A stretch of 64,000 nucleotides of DNA from Serinus canaria (GCF_022539315.1 NC_066314.1:44329180-44393179), one strand, 5' to 3'. Shown: positions 13,101 to 23,830, numbered from the stretch's first letter. Program-made: numbers and translations. The notes: generated by a model from the sequence alone, not told the origin.

Positions 13101-16100
13101 AACTGACATGAAATCTGTTAAAATGGACTTGATCTCAGTTCTTTAAATCCAGCCAGCCCTCCTAAAATGTCTCTAGTTGCTTCCGAAAAGACTCATTCTA
13201 AATCTGATTTTTTTTTTTTACTGAGCAATATTTGAAGTAAAATTCATTCAATAAATATTTATGTTTAAAAAGTAATGCGGTATATGAGTGGGTTTTATTT
13301 GTCATGAGGGTTCTCAGTATTTTATTTTCTATTGTAAAGGTTCAAAGATAACATCATCTGTCACTGCTGGAGTTGCAAGTTCATTGTCAGAAAAAATAGT
13401 AGAAACCATTGGGAGTAGCAGACCGAATGCACCTCTGACAGCAATTCAAATCAACTTCATTCAGAATATGATACAAGAAACAATGGATGACTTCAGGTAC
13501 TGCTGTTCCTGCAGAGTGTTTTGTTTTCAATGACATGTTTTCTTAATGAGGTGTTTCAGCATCTGCTCAAACAAATTTCTCTTTGGATTAGAAAATTACA
13601 CCATTTATAGCCCTATTTCTGAAAAACTAGGTATGAAACTTAGTTTTTAATAGCTCTGATGACTAATTAGACTGATGCCTCTGAGGACTGTTGGTGTATG
13701 ACTTTGCTGATGTTTCCAGAATGAGTGAATATTTCTCAGATGGTAAATTCAGACTGTATAGCAAGGTCTCTACTCTTTTCCTAAAGCCATGCACTGATTT
13801 CTTTTCCTCCTTGCTCATCTCCCTCTCTCCAGCAGGAGAAATTTCAAGCTGACAGAGTTTGACATAACCAGTTGACTTGTGTTGGTTTTGATTGTTGTTA
13901 TCTTGGCGTGTGTAAGGTGAAACTGTGTGTGTGTATTTCTGCTGGTGAAGCTTTCATCGAAATAATATCTGTGCTGTAAGTGATGGTTGGTGTCAGCTTA
14001 CTTTGTGGATATCTAACCAACATTCCACTTGTCTTGAAAGAAGTCAAATTAGCACAGTTCTATTTAGAGTGGAGTTTGAAGAAGGTGAAGAAGTTAAGAC
14101 AATTTTGTCTAGGGCATCACTTCCCAGCCTGTGTTTAAGATGAAGTAGGTTGAATAGAGGTAATGGAGAAGAATTGCAGGGCAGGGGAACTGCTGCTGTC
14201 TTGATGACAAAAAGCAAAGCAAAACTAGTTTAGTAGGTCTGTTTACTATGGCTGTTCTGTATCTGCCAACAGAAAAAATACATCCAATGGTATTTAATGT
14301 CTTTACATAAATGTAGTATGGTAAAACTCCCCTGGGATTTTTTGGTAATAAACACACATCTGATAAACACATGTAATTGATGTAACTTAAAATGCAGTCT
14401 ATGTATTGAAATGTGTTTTCTTTAAAATTTATGTTCAGGCACCCCAGAGTTAAAGTTATGTTCACCAGTCTTTTACTTCCAGTACCTCAGATCTGGAGCC
14501 TTAAATATTGTGTTTCTCCTCTGACTTACACTTTCTGGAGTGGCTGGAAGGTTCTGCTGGCCCTGTTCCCAGTTCTAAGTTGCAGATACATTTTAACTGA
14601 TAATGAAAGATTGTCAGTACTTTGGTTTTACTAGTTAGTAGTAAACTTTAGTAAACAAGTTTTTAGTGTTAGTACTAGTGGTCAGTAAGAGGGAAGAGAA
14701 CTGTTGTAAGCTTCCCATTGATGTAGCTACTTTTCACCTGCTGGAACCTGAGGAAGGTTTTTTATCTTCCTTGCCTGAAATTCATTCCTCTTCAAGTAAA
14801 GGGGGGGAAAACCACAAACTTTGAGGAAAGGGCCAGGAATAATACGTAATTAATTTGGTTCCAAAAATATGTTTGTTTCTTGATCTCCTTGTCTTTGGGA
14901 GATAACCTACATCTTTGGATTTATAGGATGCTAGCTGGCATCTATACTTGATACACTGAAGAAGATTGCCTCCAGTAGGAATTCTGTAGCACAAGAATCT
15001 GTGGAAAGACAGAGTGGAGATTGCCTCTGGGTTTGCTGTATGTTTGAGGAAAGGAAAATGAAGTAAGATCTGTGTGTGTTCGCTGAAGAAACACCTTACT
15101 TTGACAGGCCAGTGGTACCTGTGGCACAGTACTCAGTCCCAGGCAACTGCACTGTGCTGCACTGTTCAGGAAGAACTTGTCAGTTTGCCTGCTTTTCTGT
15201 GAGCTGCTCTCCTTGTTGTATTAATGTCATGATCAGAGGCTATTTTCAAAGCTGTTTTTTTGTTGTGTGGAATGGTTTTCTGTGAATTAACAAATTCATG
15301 TCCACTTCACAGGCAACACTGCCACTGCTTTTTATGTAGATTAACCTGGATTATTCCATGGTATTGAGAATAATGTAGGATTTACCACAGTTGATGTTTT
15401 GGGCCCTTTTACAAAAGGCTGTTGAAAGTCATGCACTGAAAAGGTGTATCTTCAAGTAGAGATAAATATCTTTCTGTGTGGTGCTTAGGATCAAGGGATT
15501 GAAAATTAGCTTTGAATGGTAAAAATGAGAGGAGCTTATAGCTTGCAAGTGAAGGAGAATCTTGATATCACCACATATATATTTGTGTTTATAAACTTAA
15601 GTCCTGCATCTTCTTATGTGCTGAAAAAAAATGGTATTTATAAAAATCAATATCATAACAAAAGTATTCTAAAATAAGGTGTTGAAGATTATGTTTCATG
15701 GTCTAAGTGTTTCTAGACTTTTGATGAGAGTGAAGGTGAGGAATTGTGGAGTTTTGGGTGCTGAGGGTATGAGAGAGACTGTTTCCTAAGTAAGTCTGAG
15801 CATCTTCCTTTTGCAATTCTTCCCCCAGAGAAGCATGCCATCGAGATATTGTGAATTTGCAAGTGGAGATGATCAAGCAATTCCATATGCAGTTGGTATG
15901 TACAAGGACCATGATGGGAAATGTATTCAGTTTTAAATTTTGGTAATACTAAGGCATGCCATCTTCTCTCAAAACTGAAAATCTATTTTGTTTATTAAGA
16001 CGAAGAAAGGGAGGATTTCATGTGAAGGAGGGGGAAAGTATGAGTGGGAATCTGTTAAATTGCTTTTTCTTTTGTTAATAAAGGGAATCTAGGGATTGAG

Positions 16101-16681
16101 TAGGTATAAATTCCATATTTCAGGAGTTATAAACAAATTCAGCTGTCCTTCGGAAAGAGCCAAAGGCTGGGGTAAGGAAAAGATAGATGGAATTCAAATA
16201 GAAAGCTTCACTTGTAGATACTGTATACATACTGAGCTGTTCTGTATTCTTTAGCTTCACCTTTTTATGAATCTTTGTTCTTTTGATCTGCATTAAAAAG
16301 ACCTTGTCTGGGTTCTGAGCATTTTAATGGAATCTGCATTAGTAGATTCTCATCCTGAAGAACTGCAAAATATCCTTTGATAAAATATTCACTAATGTAT
16401 TAATGATCAAAATACTGTATGTCAGCTTAAAAGGTAAAATCCTACTTTTCGTATCAAAAGTTTTCAAAAACAGAATTATCTATGTTATTTCATTTTTAAA
16501 AGAAATGTGAAAGCCAATAGGATAAAACTGGAATTAACTTTATTACTACTGATCAAGACTTTTTTCTTTTCTGTAGAATGAAATGCATGCTTTACTTGAA
16601 AGATACTCTGTAAATGAAAGCTTAGTAGCTGAAATAGAGAGACTGCGTGAGGAAAACAAAAGACTGAGGACTCACTTCTGA
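1026..16681 (+). CDS. NEDD1: NEDD1, gamma-tubulin ring complex targeting protein (3' part, 11 exons)
   Basis: NEDD1 is a WD40 protein. It brings the gamma-tubulin ring complex to centrosomes and, with augmin, to spindle microtubules. The gene spans 1026-16681 as eleven exons: 1026-1166, 6062-6291, 7287-7488, 8391-8577, 11162-11293, 11471-11512, 11934-12157, 12924-13056, 13340-13496, 15829-15895 and 16577-16681. Every intron has GT..AG ends and all phases agree. The joined length is 1620 nt, or 539 codons plus TGA. Human NEDD1 is about 660 residues, so about 120 N-terminal residues are missing to the left. The WD40 block (VTLWDVNSQNPYHNF, LDKRIIFYD, PDGTTLAIGCSRGKI) and the C-terminal helix (AEIERLREENKRLR) match the family closely, while the linker between them is divergent. 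No lesion is seen, so the gene appears intact. It runs toward an unassigned CpG island about 6 kb beyond its 3' end. Confidence 0.97.
1167..6061 (+). other. NEDD1: NEDD1 intron (4.9 kb) carrying a CR1 copy
   Basis: This is the longest intron in the window. It contains a + strand CR1 LINE fragment (4303-4896), a T-tract near 5230 and a 246-codon antisense open frame at 3445-4185. That frame lies on the pyrimidine-rich strand and resembles nothing I know. No other exon-like block with agreeing splice sites was seen. Confidence 0.8.
4303..4896 (+). mobile_element. CR1 LINE fragment, 5'-truncated and internally eroded
   Basis: The 3' end is typical CR1. It has GAGGAGCAGCTGAGGG, TTCAGCCTGGAGAA, a TTGCTCTCTA block, TTTAGATTGGATATTAGGA, GGCTGCCCAGGGAAG, AGGGACATGGTTTAGTGG, TTGGACTTGATGATCTT and the terminal short repeat ATTCTGTGATTCTA. 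Upstream, about 4303-4360 reads like the reverse-transcriptase region of the same family (GGACTTGAGTAAAG), and the sequence between it and about 4465 is unrecognisable. It is inserted in sense orientation in a NEDD1 intron. It is a dead copy with no usable open frame. Confidence 0.9.
6062..6291 (+). CDS. NEDD1: NEDD1 exon (WD40 repeats)
   Basis: The exon is 230 nt and runs from phase 0 to phase 2. It reads PIRHLKYSSFKKSLLG, VTLWDVNSQNPYHNF and LDKRIIFYDTLGKK, which align residue for residue with mammalian NEDD1 WD repeats. The acceptor is TTTTACAG. The donor is AAAAA|GTGAGT, so the last lysine codon is split across the intron. Confidence 0.97.
6292..7286 (+). other. NEDD1: NEDD1 intron
   Basis: Intron of 995 nt. 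It holds a 204-codon antisense open frame (6264-6878, overlapping the exon end) with no recognisable product and a short TA-rich stretch near 7191-7210. No repeat was recognised. Confidence 0.8.
7287..7488 (+). CDS. NEDD1: NEDD1 exon (last WD40 repeats)
   Basis: The exon is 202 nt; its first base completes the split lysine codon and it ends in phase 0. It reads LLKTVVADFPLTTVDFMPDG, then TLAIGCSRGKICQYDLRQL, then SPVKAVTAHKGCVKCI. It closes the beta-propeller. The acceptor is TTTGAAG and the donor is AAG|GTACTT. Confidence 0.97.
7489..8390 (+). other. NEDD1: NEDD1 intron
   Basis: Intron of 902 nt ending in the pyrimidine-rich acceptor TTTTTTCTTCAG. I see no repeat or other gene in it. Confidence 0.8.
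8391..8577 (+). CDS. NEDD1: NEDD1 exon (start of linker)
   Basis: The exon is 187 nt, from phase 0 to phase 1. It encodes the Ser/Asn-rich region after the propeller (SNKPVSKRVEVKAGSN, GGIQNTGIKNIASQAS). It is clearly more divergent from mammalian NEDD1 than the WD40 exons, as expected for this disordered linker. The donor is ACAG|GTAATG. Confidence 0.93.
8578..11161 (+). other. NEDD1: NEDD1 intron
   Basis: Intron of 2.6 kb. It holds an A-rich low-complexity block at 8971-9010 and a C12 tract at 9339-9350. I recognise no transposon. Short open frames here lack splice-site or family support. Confidence 0.75.
9339..9350. repeat. poly(C) tract
   Basis: Twelve consecutive C residues in a NEDD1 intron. 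The length is prone to sequencing and slippage error. Confidence 0.9.
11162..11293 (+). CDS. NEDD1: NEDD1 exon (linker; symmetric)
   Basis: The exon is 132 nt, phase 1 at both ends. The split glycine codon (G|GT) fixes the acceptor at CCCTTTGAAG rather than the ATAG 13 bases downstream, which would break the frame. It reads FPHSSSLDVIPSKEAD, SNFDDLGRSSLGDVFSPVRD; the SSLGD-FSP-RD block is the conserved landmark. The donor is GATG|GTGAGT. Confidence 0.94.
11471..11512 (+). CDS. NEDD1: NEDD1 micro-exon (42 nt)
   Basis: A 42-nt exon, phase 1 at both ends, encoding DIIANKVTEDPQGN with both terminal codons shared across introns. The acceptor is TGTTTTGTAG and the donor is AATG|GTAAGC. Human NEDD1 has a similar short stretch here (DAVVNK...). 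Because it is symmetric, skipping it keeps the frame. Confidence 0.9.
11934..12157 (+). CDS. NEDD1: NEDD1 exon (linker)
   Basis: The exon is 224 nt; two bases complete a split glycine codon and it ends in phase 0. It contains GLDFLPQPT, SPLHAVVGSPIKEEEE and SKKISLGKQESKDVLKQ, matching the human motifs FDFLPQ, GSP-KEE and KKIYMGKQESKD. GLDF occurs twice in a row (GLDFQSYLLGLDFLPQ), apparently a small local expansion; human has a single FDFLPQ. The acceptor is CCCTTTTCATTTTAG and the donor is CAG|GTATTC. Confidence 0.95.
12187..12238 (+). repeat. tandem duplication (24-bp unit, period 28)
   Basis: ATCTTGACAGAATATTACTG plus four further bases occurs at 12187-12210 and again, identically, at 12215-12238, in the intron just after a NEDD1 exon. 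Confidence 0.95.
12574..12608. repeat. perfect 15-bp inverted repeat, 5-nt loop
   Basis: CAGAAGTAGCTAAGC at 12574-12588 is exactly complementary to GCTTAGCTACTTCTG at 12594-12608, separated by ACAGA. It lies in a NEDD1 intron and would form a stable hairpin in the pre-mRNA. Confidence 0.95.
12924..13056 (+). CDS. NEDD1: NEDD1 exon (linker)
   Basis: The exon is 133 nt, from phase 0 to phase 1. It encodes VSKSNLSSIEPSLLSATPDA, then NEKLMKNIQAHPAYDLPVNG. This is poorly conserved linker, held by frame, good splice sites (TTGTTGTCAG and ACAA|GTAAGT) and the intact frame of the whole message. Confidence 0.9.
13340..13496 (+). CDS. NEDD1: NEDD1 exon (start of C-terminal domain)
   Basis: The exon is 157 nt, from phase 1 to phase 2. 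It reads SVTAGVASSLSEKIVETIG, then RPNAPLTAIQINFIQNM and IQETMDDFR. This strongly conserved block leads into the gamma-tubulin-binding C-terminus. The donor is TTCAG|GTACTG. Confidence 0.97.
13497..15828 (+). other. NEDD1: NEDD1 intron
   Basis: Intron of 2.3 kb with a good acceptor TTCTTCCCCCAG. I see no recognised repeat. The open frames at 14109-14634 and 14942-15285 have no splice or family support. Confidence 0.75.
15829..15895 (+). CDS. NEDD1: NEDD1 exon (C-terminal helix)
   Basis: A 67-nt exon. The first base completes an arginine codon, then EACHRDIVNLQVEMIKQFHM and QL follow. It is nearly identical to mammalian NEDD1. It is part of the helical region (about the last 70 residues in human) that binds gamma-tubulin. 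Confidence 0.97.
16577..16681 (+). CDS. NEDD1: NEDD1 terminal coding exon
   Basis: 35 codons including TGA at 16679-16681. It reads NEMHALLERYSVNESLVAEI, then ERLREENKRLRTHF and stop, a leucine-rich coiled coil that ends the protein exactly where mammalian NEDD1 ends (...KRLRAHF). The acceptor is TTTTCTGTAG. Confidence 0.98.
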   Translation, partial: NEMHALLERYSVNESLVAEIERLREENKRLRTHF

Positions 16682-18866
16682 AAGATTTACATTGCTGATT
16701 TTATTAGCATGAACTCACTACAGGTGGTGTGTTGTCTCTGACAGATCCTGTCATCACTGAAGTATTGTTTGAAGACCTGTTACTATTTTGAACATGAATC
16801 TATCTTTCTAAATAACTGGTGTAAGATACTTTGTGTAATTATAAAATTTGTAGCAGATAGGCACTGTGTAGAGAACATTTGCATCCTCATGTTGACCACT
16901 TGCAATGCAGCCTTCTAACAGAAAAACTCCAAGGACAAGTACGGTACTGGAGTTTTAGCAATACATAAAGTGCCTTTTCTTAAACAAAATCAAACCAGGA
17001 CAGATGCTTTTAGTCAGAGAACTTTTTTATATATACCTACTTTTCTATCTGCTTCTTTATTCTACTGCTGTCAGAAGCAATCACTACAGCTTGCCTTTTC
17101 AGATACTTTCCTTGAAGAAAAAGGGGAGTGAAAGCTCCTCTTTTGTGCACAACATGGAGTCTTGTTTACAAAGAGCTGGAAAGTACAGTAGTCAGTTAAG
17201 TTTATTCAGCTGGCAACTCTTCTGTCCTGAGTAAAACTAGAGCTTGAAAATATTCCCAAATTCAGTGCCACAGTCTTTCTTATTGAATTCTTAAGTTTGT
17301 TGTTGCAAATGCTGCATCAACTGCACAATGAGATTTTTTTGTTACTACTTTGGCTATGAATCTAGAATTCTTTTTATTTCCATGTATTTGAATGTTGTCA
17401 TAGCTTGTCTGATTTGAATGCAACTTTAGTCTTCAAAATGTAAGTATATTAATAATATAGCCATTAATAATACAGTAATGTGTAATTGAAGTCTTTCAGT
17501 CTGATTCAAGCACCTTTTGTCCCCAACCTCCCCTTTCATTGGTAGTGAACAGCACTTGATATTGAGCAGTTGTGTTGCAGTTTTGAGGCATGTTGGTTTA
17601 CCATTATTGTGGCCTTTTTTAGATAGCTGCATACCAAATCTGTTATATTATTAACAACCATTAAAGAGCAATCATTACTTCAGTAGCATAATGGTAGCAT
17701 ACTGGTATGTCAACATTTCTGAAATGAAGCTCAGTAGGAAGTTCTGACTATTGAAGTGCATGGGATATTTGGCTTGGCTTTATTTTGCCAAGAAGATTAA
17801 ATTAAAACTTCAGTTTTCAATTGCTTTAAAAATCAAATGAAAATTTTAAATTGAGTTACAAATTTCTCTGAAAGACTTCTTCTACAGGTGCTTCTTGCTA
17901 TTTAAGTTTTTCTGGAGGCTTCTTAATTTTCCCTCTAATGTTTGCTTGTTTCTTTTCACAAATTCAGAACTCAAGCAAAGTCTGAAGAACATGGCAGGTT
18001 AATTATTTACATCATCTAGTGTTTAAATCCACTATGACACTCTGCTACTAAATGAGTAGATAAATACATGAAAGCCATAATATATAGTGTAACTTATTTT
18101 TATATGTTGCAAAACTAAAGAAAAACTCCAAACATGTCTATAAGGCTTCCTTACCTTGAACTTTTTTTTAAAAAAGGGACTTCCTTTTTTTGATATCATT
18201 TAATGAAAAACAGTCTTGTTGAAAATGACAGTGTTCAAGTAGCTTTTAATATTAGGGAAATGACTTTAAATGTCTGTAGTTCTACTGCTTTTAAAAGCTT
18301 TTAAAAATATTTCTATATAACATATAACTTCATATTGAAAGGAAGCAAAGAAAGTTGGGGTTTTTTTACTAACTTATCACACAGTGTAGAGAACTCTGTT
18401 AAGTTTGTAGGATATGTAAACTTGACACATAGACCACACAGTTCATGAAGACAGTAATAGTTGAAGGTAGGAAAAAATATCTTAGCATCCTTCTATGTAT
18501 GCTTTTCAGTGTTTGTGAAGTAACCTTGCATATTTCCATATCTTGATTTGTTCAAGTTCTGAACTCTTGCTGGTGTACCTGGATGACAGCAGGGAGTTAG
18601 ACCATTATCTTGGGTATTTTGCTTATAGGTAATTTGTTTTCCTGACACCGAACTGTATAATGTTTTTAATTCCCAAATGGAGGTGACTGTAACAAGAGTG
18701 ATTAAAAAGATGTTTAGGGCTTTTGTCCATGTCTCAGGATTACTGTAGTGCAAGTGGCTACACATGGTGTGTGGAGACCCACTCTACCTATCTCTGTAAG
18801 GGTATGTTTTGCCTTGTACACAATCTGATTTGTATGTTAAAATAAAGCTTGTTTCAACCTTTTTGA
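16682..18866 (+). other. NEDD1: NEDD1 3' untranslated region
   Basis: AT-rich sequence from the NEDD1 stop to a canonical AATAAA (18841-18846), followed about 20 bases on by an A-run and then the GT-rich CTGTGGTGACTTG expected downstream of a cleavage site. A proximal ATTAAA at 17660-17665 could give a shorter form of about 1 kb. No repeat is seen. The exact cleavage point is inferred. Confidence 0.75.
18841..18846 (+). terminator. NEDD1: NEDD1 distal poly(A) signal
   Basis: AATAAA, with a GT-rich element about 35-50 bases downstream. Confidence 0.8.
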
Positions 18867-19540
18867 GAAAAAAAAGCTGTGGTGACTTGCTTATTAAAGA
18901 GAATAATCTGTTTTGTAATTGTTATGCCTCATCAGGCAACATCTACCTGAAATTCTGAAGTGATCTGTCTTTCTGCCTCTGTGGTTTTGTGTAGACCATC
19001 CAATCATTTCCACCGAAATGTTCACAATACCTCATGCTCTTGGAGTAAAGGACAGATGAGCAGTTTCCCCTTCCAAACTGAAAACTGTTACGGTCATGCC
19101 AGAGAGATCATGTTCATGGCTAAAAATCATGTTCAAGCAGATGTTTTGGGCAGGGGGAATAATCTTCTCTCCTAAGACCCTGGTGAGTTGGACATCCTGT
19201 GTTTTCTTCATGTTGAACTTACAGATGTTTAATTTTTTAAATTCCCTTCTCTCATGCTAATACAGAATTTCTCTGATGAGAAGTTTATGTGCAAGGTATG
19301 TGGGGTTTGAAAACTGATCTTGACTAAATGATTTATTCTCCTAAAATGCAAAATGCCAGCATGTTCTTGCTTCCTGGCAGCAGTCCACCAGTGCCTGATA
19401 CACACGCCGTGTTCTTCATAAGCATGACAAGGATGAATTTGGAAGTTGCACATTGCCCCTCCTGCACAAAGAGCATGGCATACTAGAAGAGCATGCTTTA
19501 CAGACTGCATTGCCAAACTGTACAGTTCCTTGGCAGCAGC

Positions 19541-19583
19541 TACCCTAGGTACTAAACTAGGTACTTTTACCCTAGGTACTAAA
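19541..19583. repeat. short tandem duplication (16-bp unit, period 27)
   Basis: TACCCTAGGTACTAAA occurs at 19541-19556 and again at 19568-19583, with a partial CTAGGTAC between the copies. Confidence 0.9.
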
Positions 19584-22500
19584 ACTGAAGATGCAAAATG
19601 GTTGTAGATTATTTGTATATGAAGATAACAGATCTGATACAGCTGAGTGCTTAAGGCTGACAGGTGCTGTGTCTGTGCTTCCCACCAGTGCACTTGTGTC
19701 TGTGTGTCATGGTGCACGTCAAGAGCTGCACCTTCTGGTCAGGCTGAGTACAGCCATTTTCACATCGTCTCAGGTCATGCATCTCGGCAATGCTGATGAA
19801 CAAATTCTCAGCTGTGGAAACAATCTTGTACTCTTCCTTGAGCATCCTGTACCAGGCACTGCCAAAGTTAAAAGGTAAGAGGAACAAGAGTAAAAAATTC
19901 CGAGGTGTTTTCAGGATTAACTGTGAAATTTAATTGTGATTCTGGATGTTTCTCTCCAGCCATGGAAGTACAGACAGTACTGGTGCACTTCACATTTTTG
20001 TATTTGTCTGGCACGGCTATAGGACAGGGAAATTTAACAGTGGAATCATACTCAATAACTAAAAGTCATGGAAAGCACATCTCTTGTTAGCTGATTTTGG
20101 CAGTTGAAATTGTGTTACATTTGTGGAACTGAGAGCCACAATTCTTCAGATGTGGACAATGTCATACCTAGTATGCTGTCTACAGCAGTTGCTAATAACA
20201 CTTTTTGTTACAGAGCCACTTTTACTAATGTTAGGGACTTTTATGAGATGTTTCCATTTTTTGTGTGTGTGGAAAGGTATCCTAGAGTTAGAATGCATAT
20301 CTAATATTTTCAAAATAAAGAGAAACTTTTGGGGCAGTGCATATTTAATAAGCTGTGGATTATTAAGAGCATCTTTGAGATGGTAGGGGGGTGATGACCC
20401 AAAAAAACCTGTTCTTGGTTTAGAAGGCACTTGATTTTTGAGAGCAAGTTAAGAGTCCACTAAATCAGCAGAAACTTTGAGGTTATTCTGTCTTCACTGG
20501 GATATAAACAGCAGCTGACTAAAAATGAAGAAAAGAGAAGTGTAGACTGCTGATACTTATTCCTTAGCCTCATGAGTACTGAAAACACCCAGACCTGAAC
20601 TCACGTAGGAAGTAGCATTCCCTCTTCCAGAGAGACTGTATCATGACTGAAGATGTTTGGTGGAATAATAACTGCTCTATTTATTATGGACTGTGCCTAT
20701 GCTGAACCACTTCAGGCCTCAAAATGCAGTTGCAGCATTAACAGTAATGCCCATGTTGTTTTGGGGCTAAATCATGTTAGAATTTTCCAAGTGTCTGGCT
20801 TGGGGCTCTAAAATTGCCTTACGGGTATTGGAAGCCACCCACTGTCCATCACGTACTAGAACAAGGAGTTCTCTGAAACAACTGCCAAGCTTTGTATTAG
20901 CAGTTGTCCCATGCAGCCGTTGGCCTAGCTGCAGACATAATTTTGGAGGGAGTTTAAAATTGTCATTATACCTCTGAGGATTACCTGAGATGTGTTCTGG
21001 TAGTAGAAACTTCTGTTGTTCTTACTAGCAGAATATTTTTCTCCCTTAGTTCTGTCATGTGTGAGTTGCAGGACAAATGCTCGTGCCTTGAGCTCTGTCT
21101 CTTGGATTCCTCATTTGTTCTCTCATTCTAGCTAAAAATACCAAGGCTCATATAATGGAAAGTTATTATGGTTCCTTTCTAATATCTTACACCACAAAGT
21201 TCTGTCTCTTTATGGAAATCACTGAGAGACAATGCTTTTTCAGCCTGTTATTTTGCAAGAATGATAATTCTGATTTATTCTTTTCATCCCTACTTGTCCT
21301 CTGAGTAATGGAGAAAGAATGAAATTACAGAGAGAAAAGGACGCATGAGAAAAGAACACAATTTCCTATACAGGTTATTTACATACAAGTGCCTTTACTG
21401 GTTATAAAAATACACATTAACTAACACAGGGCAGAAGTGTTCCAGAATTAATTAAAAAAATAGTACTATAAATAAATACTAGTGCTCAGTTGCATTACTG
21501 TAACACTACTTACCAGAATGCCTGAATGCCAGAGGTGTCCAGCTGGGGATATTTTTTATGATTATCAGGTTGCAGAGGGTGAGCTGTATTTTCTGAATAG
21601 CAATTCTTCATGTTTTCATAAGGTCTTAGACCGGCCAATCAAAAATAGGGCGAACCAACCCGATTCATCACTTTTGAAAGTTTCGGGCCAAGTAGATGGA
21701 ATTGTCCCCCTAATTTTGTAGCATCTAAACTGAAGCAGTTCTGGATTTCTGCTGTTCCAGTTCTCATCACTGGACTTTTTTATGAGTCAAGAAGTTGATG
21801 CAATTTATCCAAGTCCACCTGAATAAACAGAAGGGTGCAAGATCTTTCCAAAGCTTTAAGAGTCAAAGCATTTGGTCTGCCATTTACTGCCATCCACTCA
21901 AGTTTTAAATTTCCAACATCACGCAAGTGTCTGCAGATTTATCCTCTAGTTATTTTATTTTATACATCCTCTTGACAAGAGAAGTCAGGAATTTAAGGCA
22001 AGCCTAAATTAAATAGACCCTATGTCCTCATGCCATGATACTTAAAATTATTTCCTTTACATATCTGTCCAAAAGAAATTGCATGCGGTGCTGGAGGTCA
22101 CACTCCCGCTTGTCCCCTTTGGGTGGGGAAAAAAAAGTCACTGCACTGTGTCCAAAATACTTGTCCCCAGAGTCCTATCTCTTATCAGCTCCTCCAGCTT
22201 TGAGAAAGCTGTTGACTCCTGCCACTCAGCAACAGCAGAAGGAATTATAACTTTCCTTACCCTGGAGGCATTTGGCCCTGCTCCTAGAGCCCCTCTCCAG
22301 GGTGGTGATCAGCACTGTCTCATTTTGCCAGTGCCTAAATCCCACTGCAGGTGTCCTTCCACAGGATGTGCTCCACTAGATGCAGGTCATTGACTGAGAC
22401 TAACTTCACATGCCCTGTATGGGTAGGGCTCACAAATATACATAAATGCCACTGCTTGTTTCCATGGTAACTTTGATGCTTCAGAGTGAAAAAGACAAAA

Positions 22501-23126
22501 AAGCCAGGAACAACAGGAGACTTGCAGGGAGGTAACAGCACTTCAGTCACATATATTTGTGTTGCCCTGTGCCATTCTGCAATGCCAGAAATCCCAGGTA
22601 TGCCAGACAGTCAAGCTATGATGATACTCCAATGATACTATGATTTCTATATTTACCCATCCCATAGTTGGTTTGGCTATATATTTTTTGTAGTCTTGGG
22701 TTTTGTTTTGAAGGTTACTTTCTACACAAGGTATTAAAAGCAGTGGCATCAGTGTGACTGCTATGTATCCTCTAAGTACGATATAGAGATCAGTGGTATG
22801 AATGCTTTGAAAGCTGTGCTATGCTTTTTAGAAATACAGGGATTTATGTTTGAAACCCACATGGGAGTACAACTGGGATCAAACAAGATAAACATTACTC
22901 CACCTTTTGAAAAGTGTTTGTAAAGTCAAAAAGCACATTGATCTCATTTCATTAATTGACAGCACTTAATTGTTGCTGACCTCTCACAAGTTTAATGCCT
23001 AGTCAAGTAGTGTGTGCGTTCATTTCACTGCTGAAAGCTGGTTTTGTTCCAGTTTCACTTAAGTGGCAATTGTGTGGCAAACTCCATGGGAAGACTAATC
23101 TTGTACTGAGAGAATTGGTAGCTCAT

Positions 23127-23162
23127 CACCACCACCACCACCACCACCACCACCACCACCAC
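23127..23162. repeat. (CAC)12 microsatellite
   Basis: Twelve perfect CAC units followed by ATC repeats (23163-23171). The poly-His (+) and poly-Val (-) open frames across it are artefacts of the repeat. Confidence 0.97.
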
Positions 23163-23395
23163 ATCATCATCATGATCATCTTTGTCAAGAGGTCTCCTCA
23201 GGGTAAGGTAAATGTCAAGGAAACTCTCCTGTCTGGCCATACAGGAGGTGCCCTTGCAGTCACGCAAGCACCACCTGAGCTGGGACTGAAGCCCTTTCAG
23301 TTACACACCCTGCACTCAACACGGTCACACCAGGTTTCCTTACCTCCTTACCAGCTGGTCCCTAGCTTTCCTATAGCAGAGTCTCAGGTGTCCTG

Positions 23396-23830
23396 ATCCT
23401 TAAAATAATTTAATCTCAGTGCTATAATTAAATAACAAAATAACAACTCGAGCTGGTGCCTCCGAGGAGGAACCACGAACAAAGGAAACCCTGGGCTTTT
23501 ATCCTTGGAGAGTCTTAGCACGTCAAGCGAGGGGATAGTGGGCTGCTGTCCTGTCTCTGAGGGTCTGGTCCCCTGGCCGGGCCACAGGTCCCCCGGGCCC
23601 TTTGTTACACAAATGGTTGGCACTTTACGACCCCTTGCCTGAGGCTCTCTCAGCTTGCAAACCGAGCTATCTGCACTGACTGTATTCCTCAATAGTAAAG
23701 CAACCAAAATATTTCATATCTAGTCCTTAGATTTCACCGACGATTTACTCTGCTCGTGACTTTCGCCTGTTCCCATCAGTTCAGTCTCTGCATACATCAC
23801 ACCAGAGTCATTAGGAGAGTGTGTGCTGTC
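23396..23830 (-). mobile_element. possible solo LTR of an endogenous retrovirus, antisense (uncertain)
   Basis: A block markedly richer in CpG and GC than its flanks. Read on the minus strand it has a U3-like segment and a TATA-like GATAAAAGCCC (complement of 23493-23503). Next come an R/U5-like tract with the inverted repeat GGTTCCTCCTCGGAGGCACC and a T/A-rich tail. This order resembles an avian LTR. I found no clear TG...CA ends or target-site duplication, and no retroviral coding sequence lies nearby. It could instead be a CpG-rich regulatory block. Confidence 0.35.

Noticed and set aside
22995..23396. 133-codon frame with a His13 run (and poly-Val on the other strand)
   Set aside because: Created by translation of the (CAC)12 microsatellite; the remaining residues show no family or splice support.
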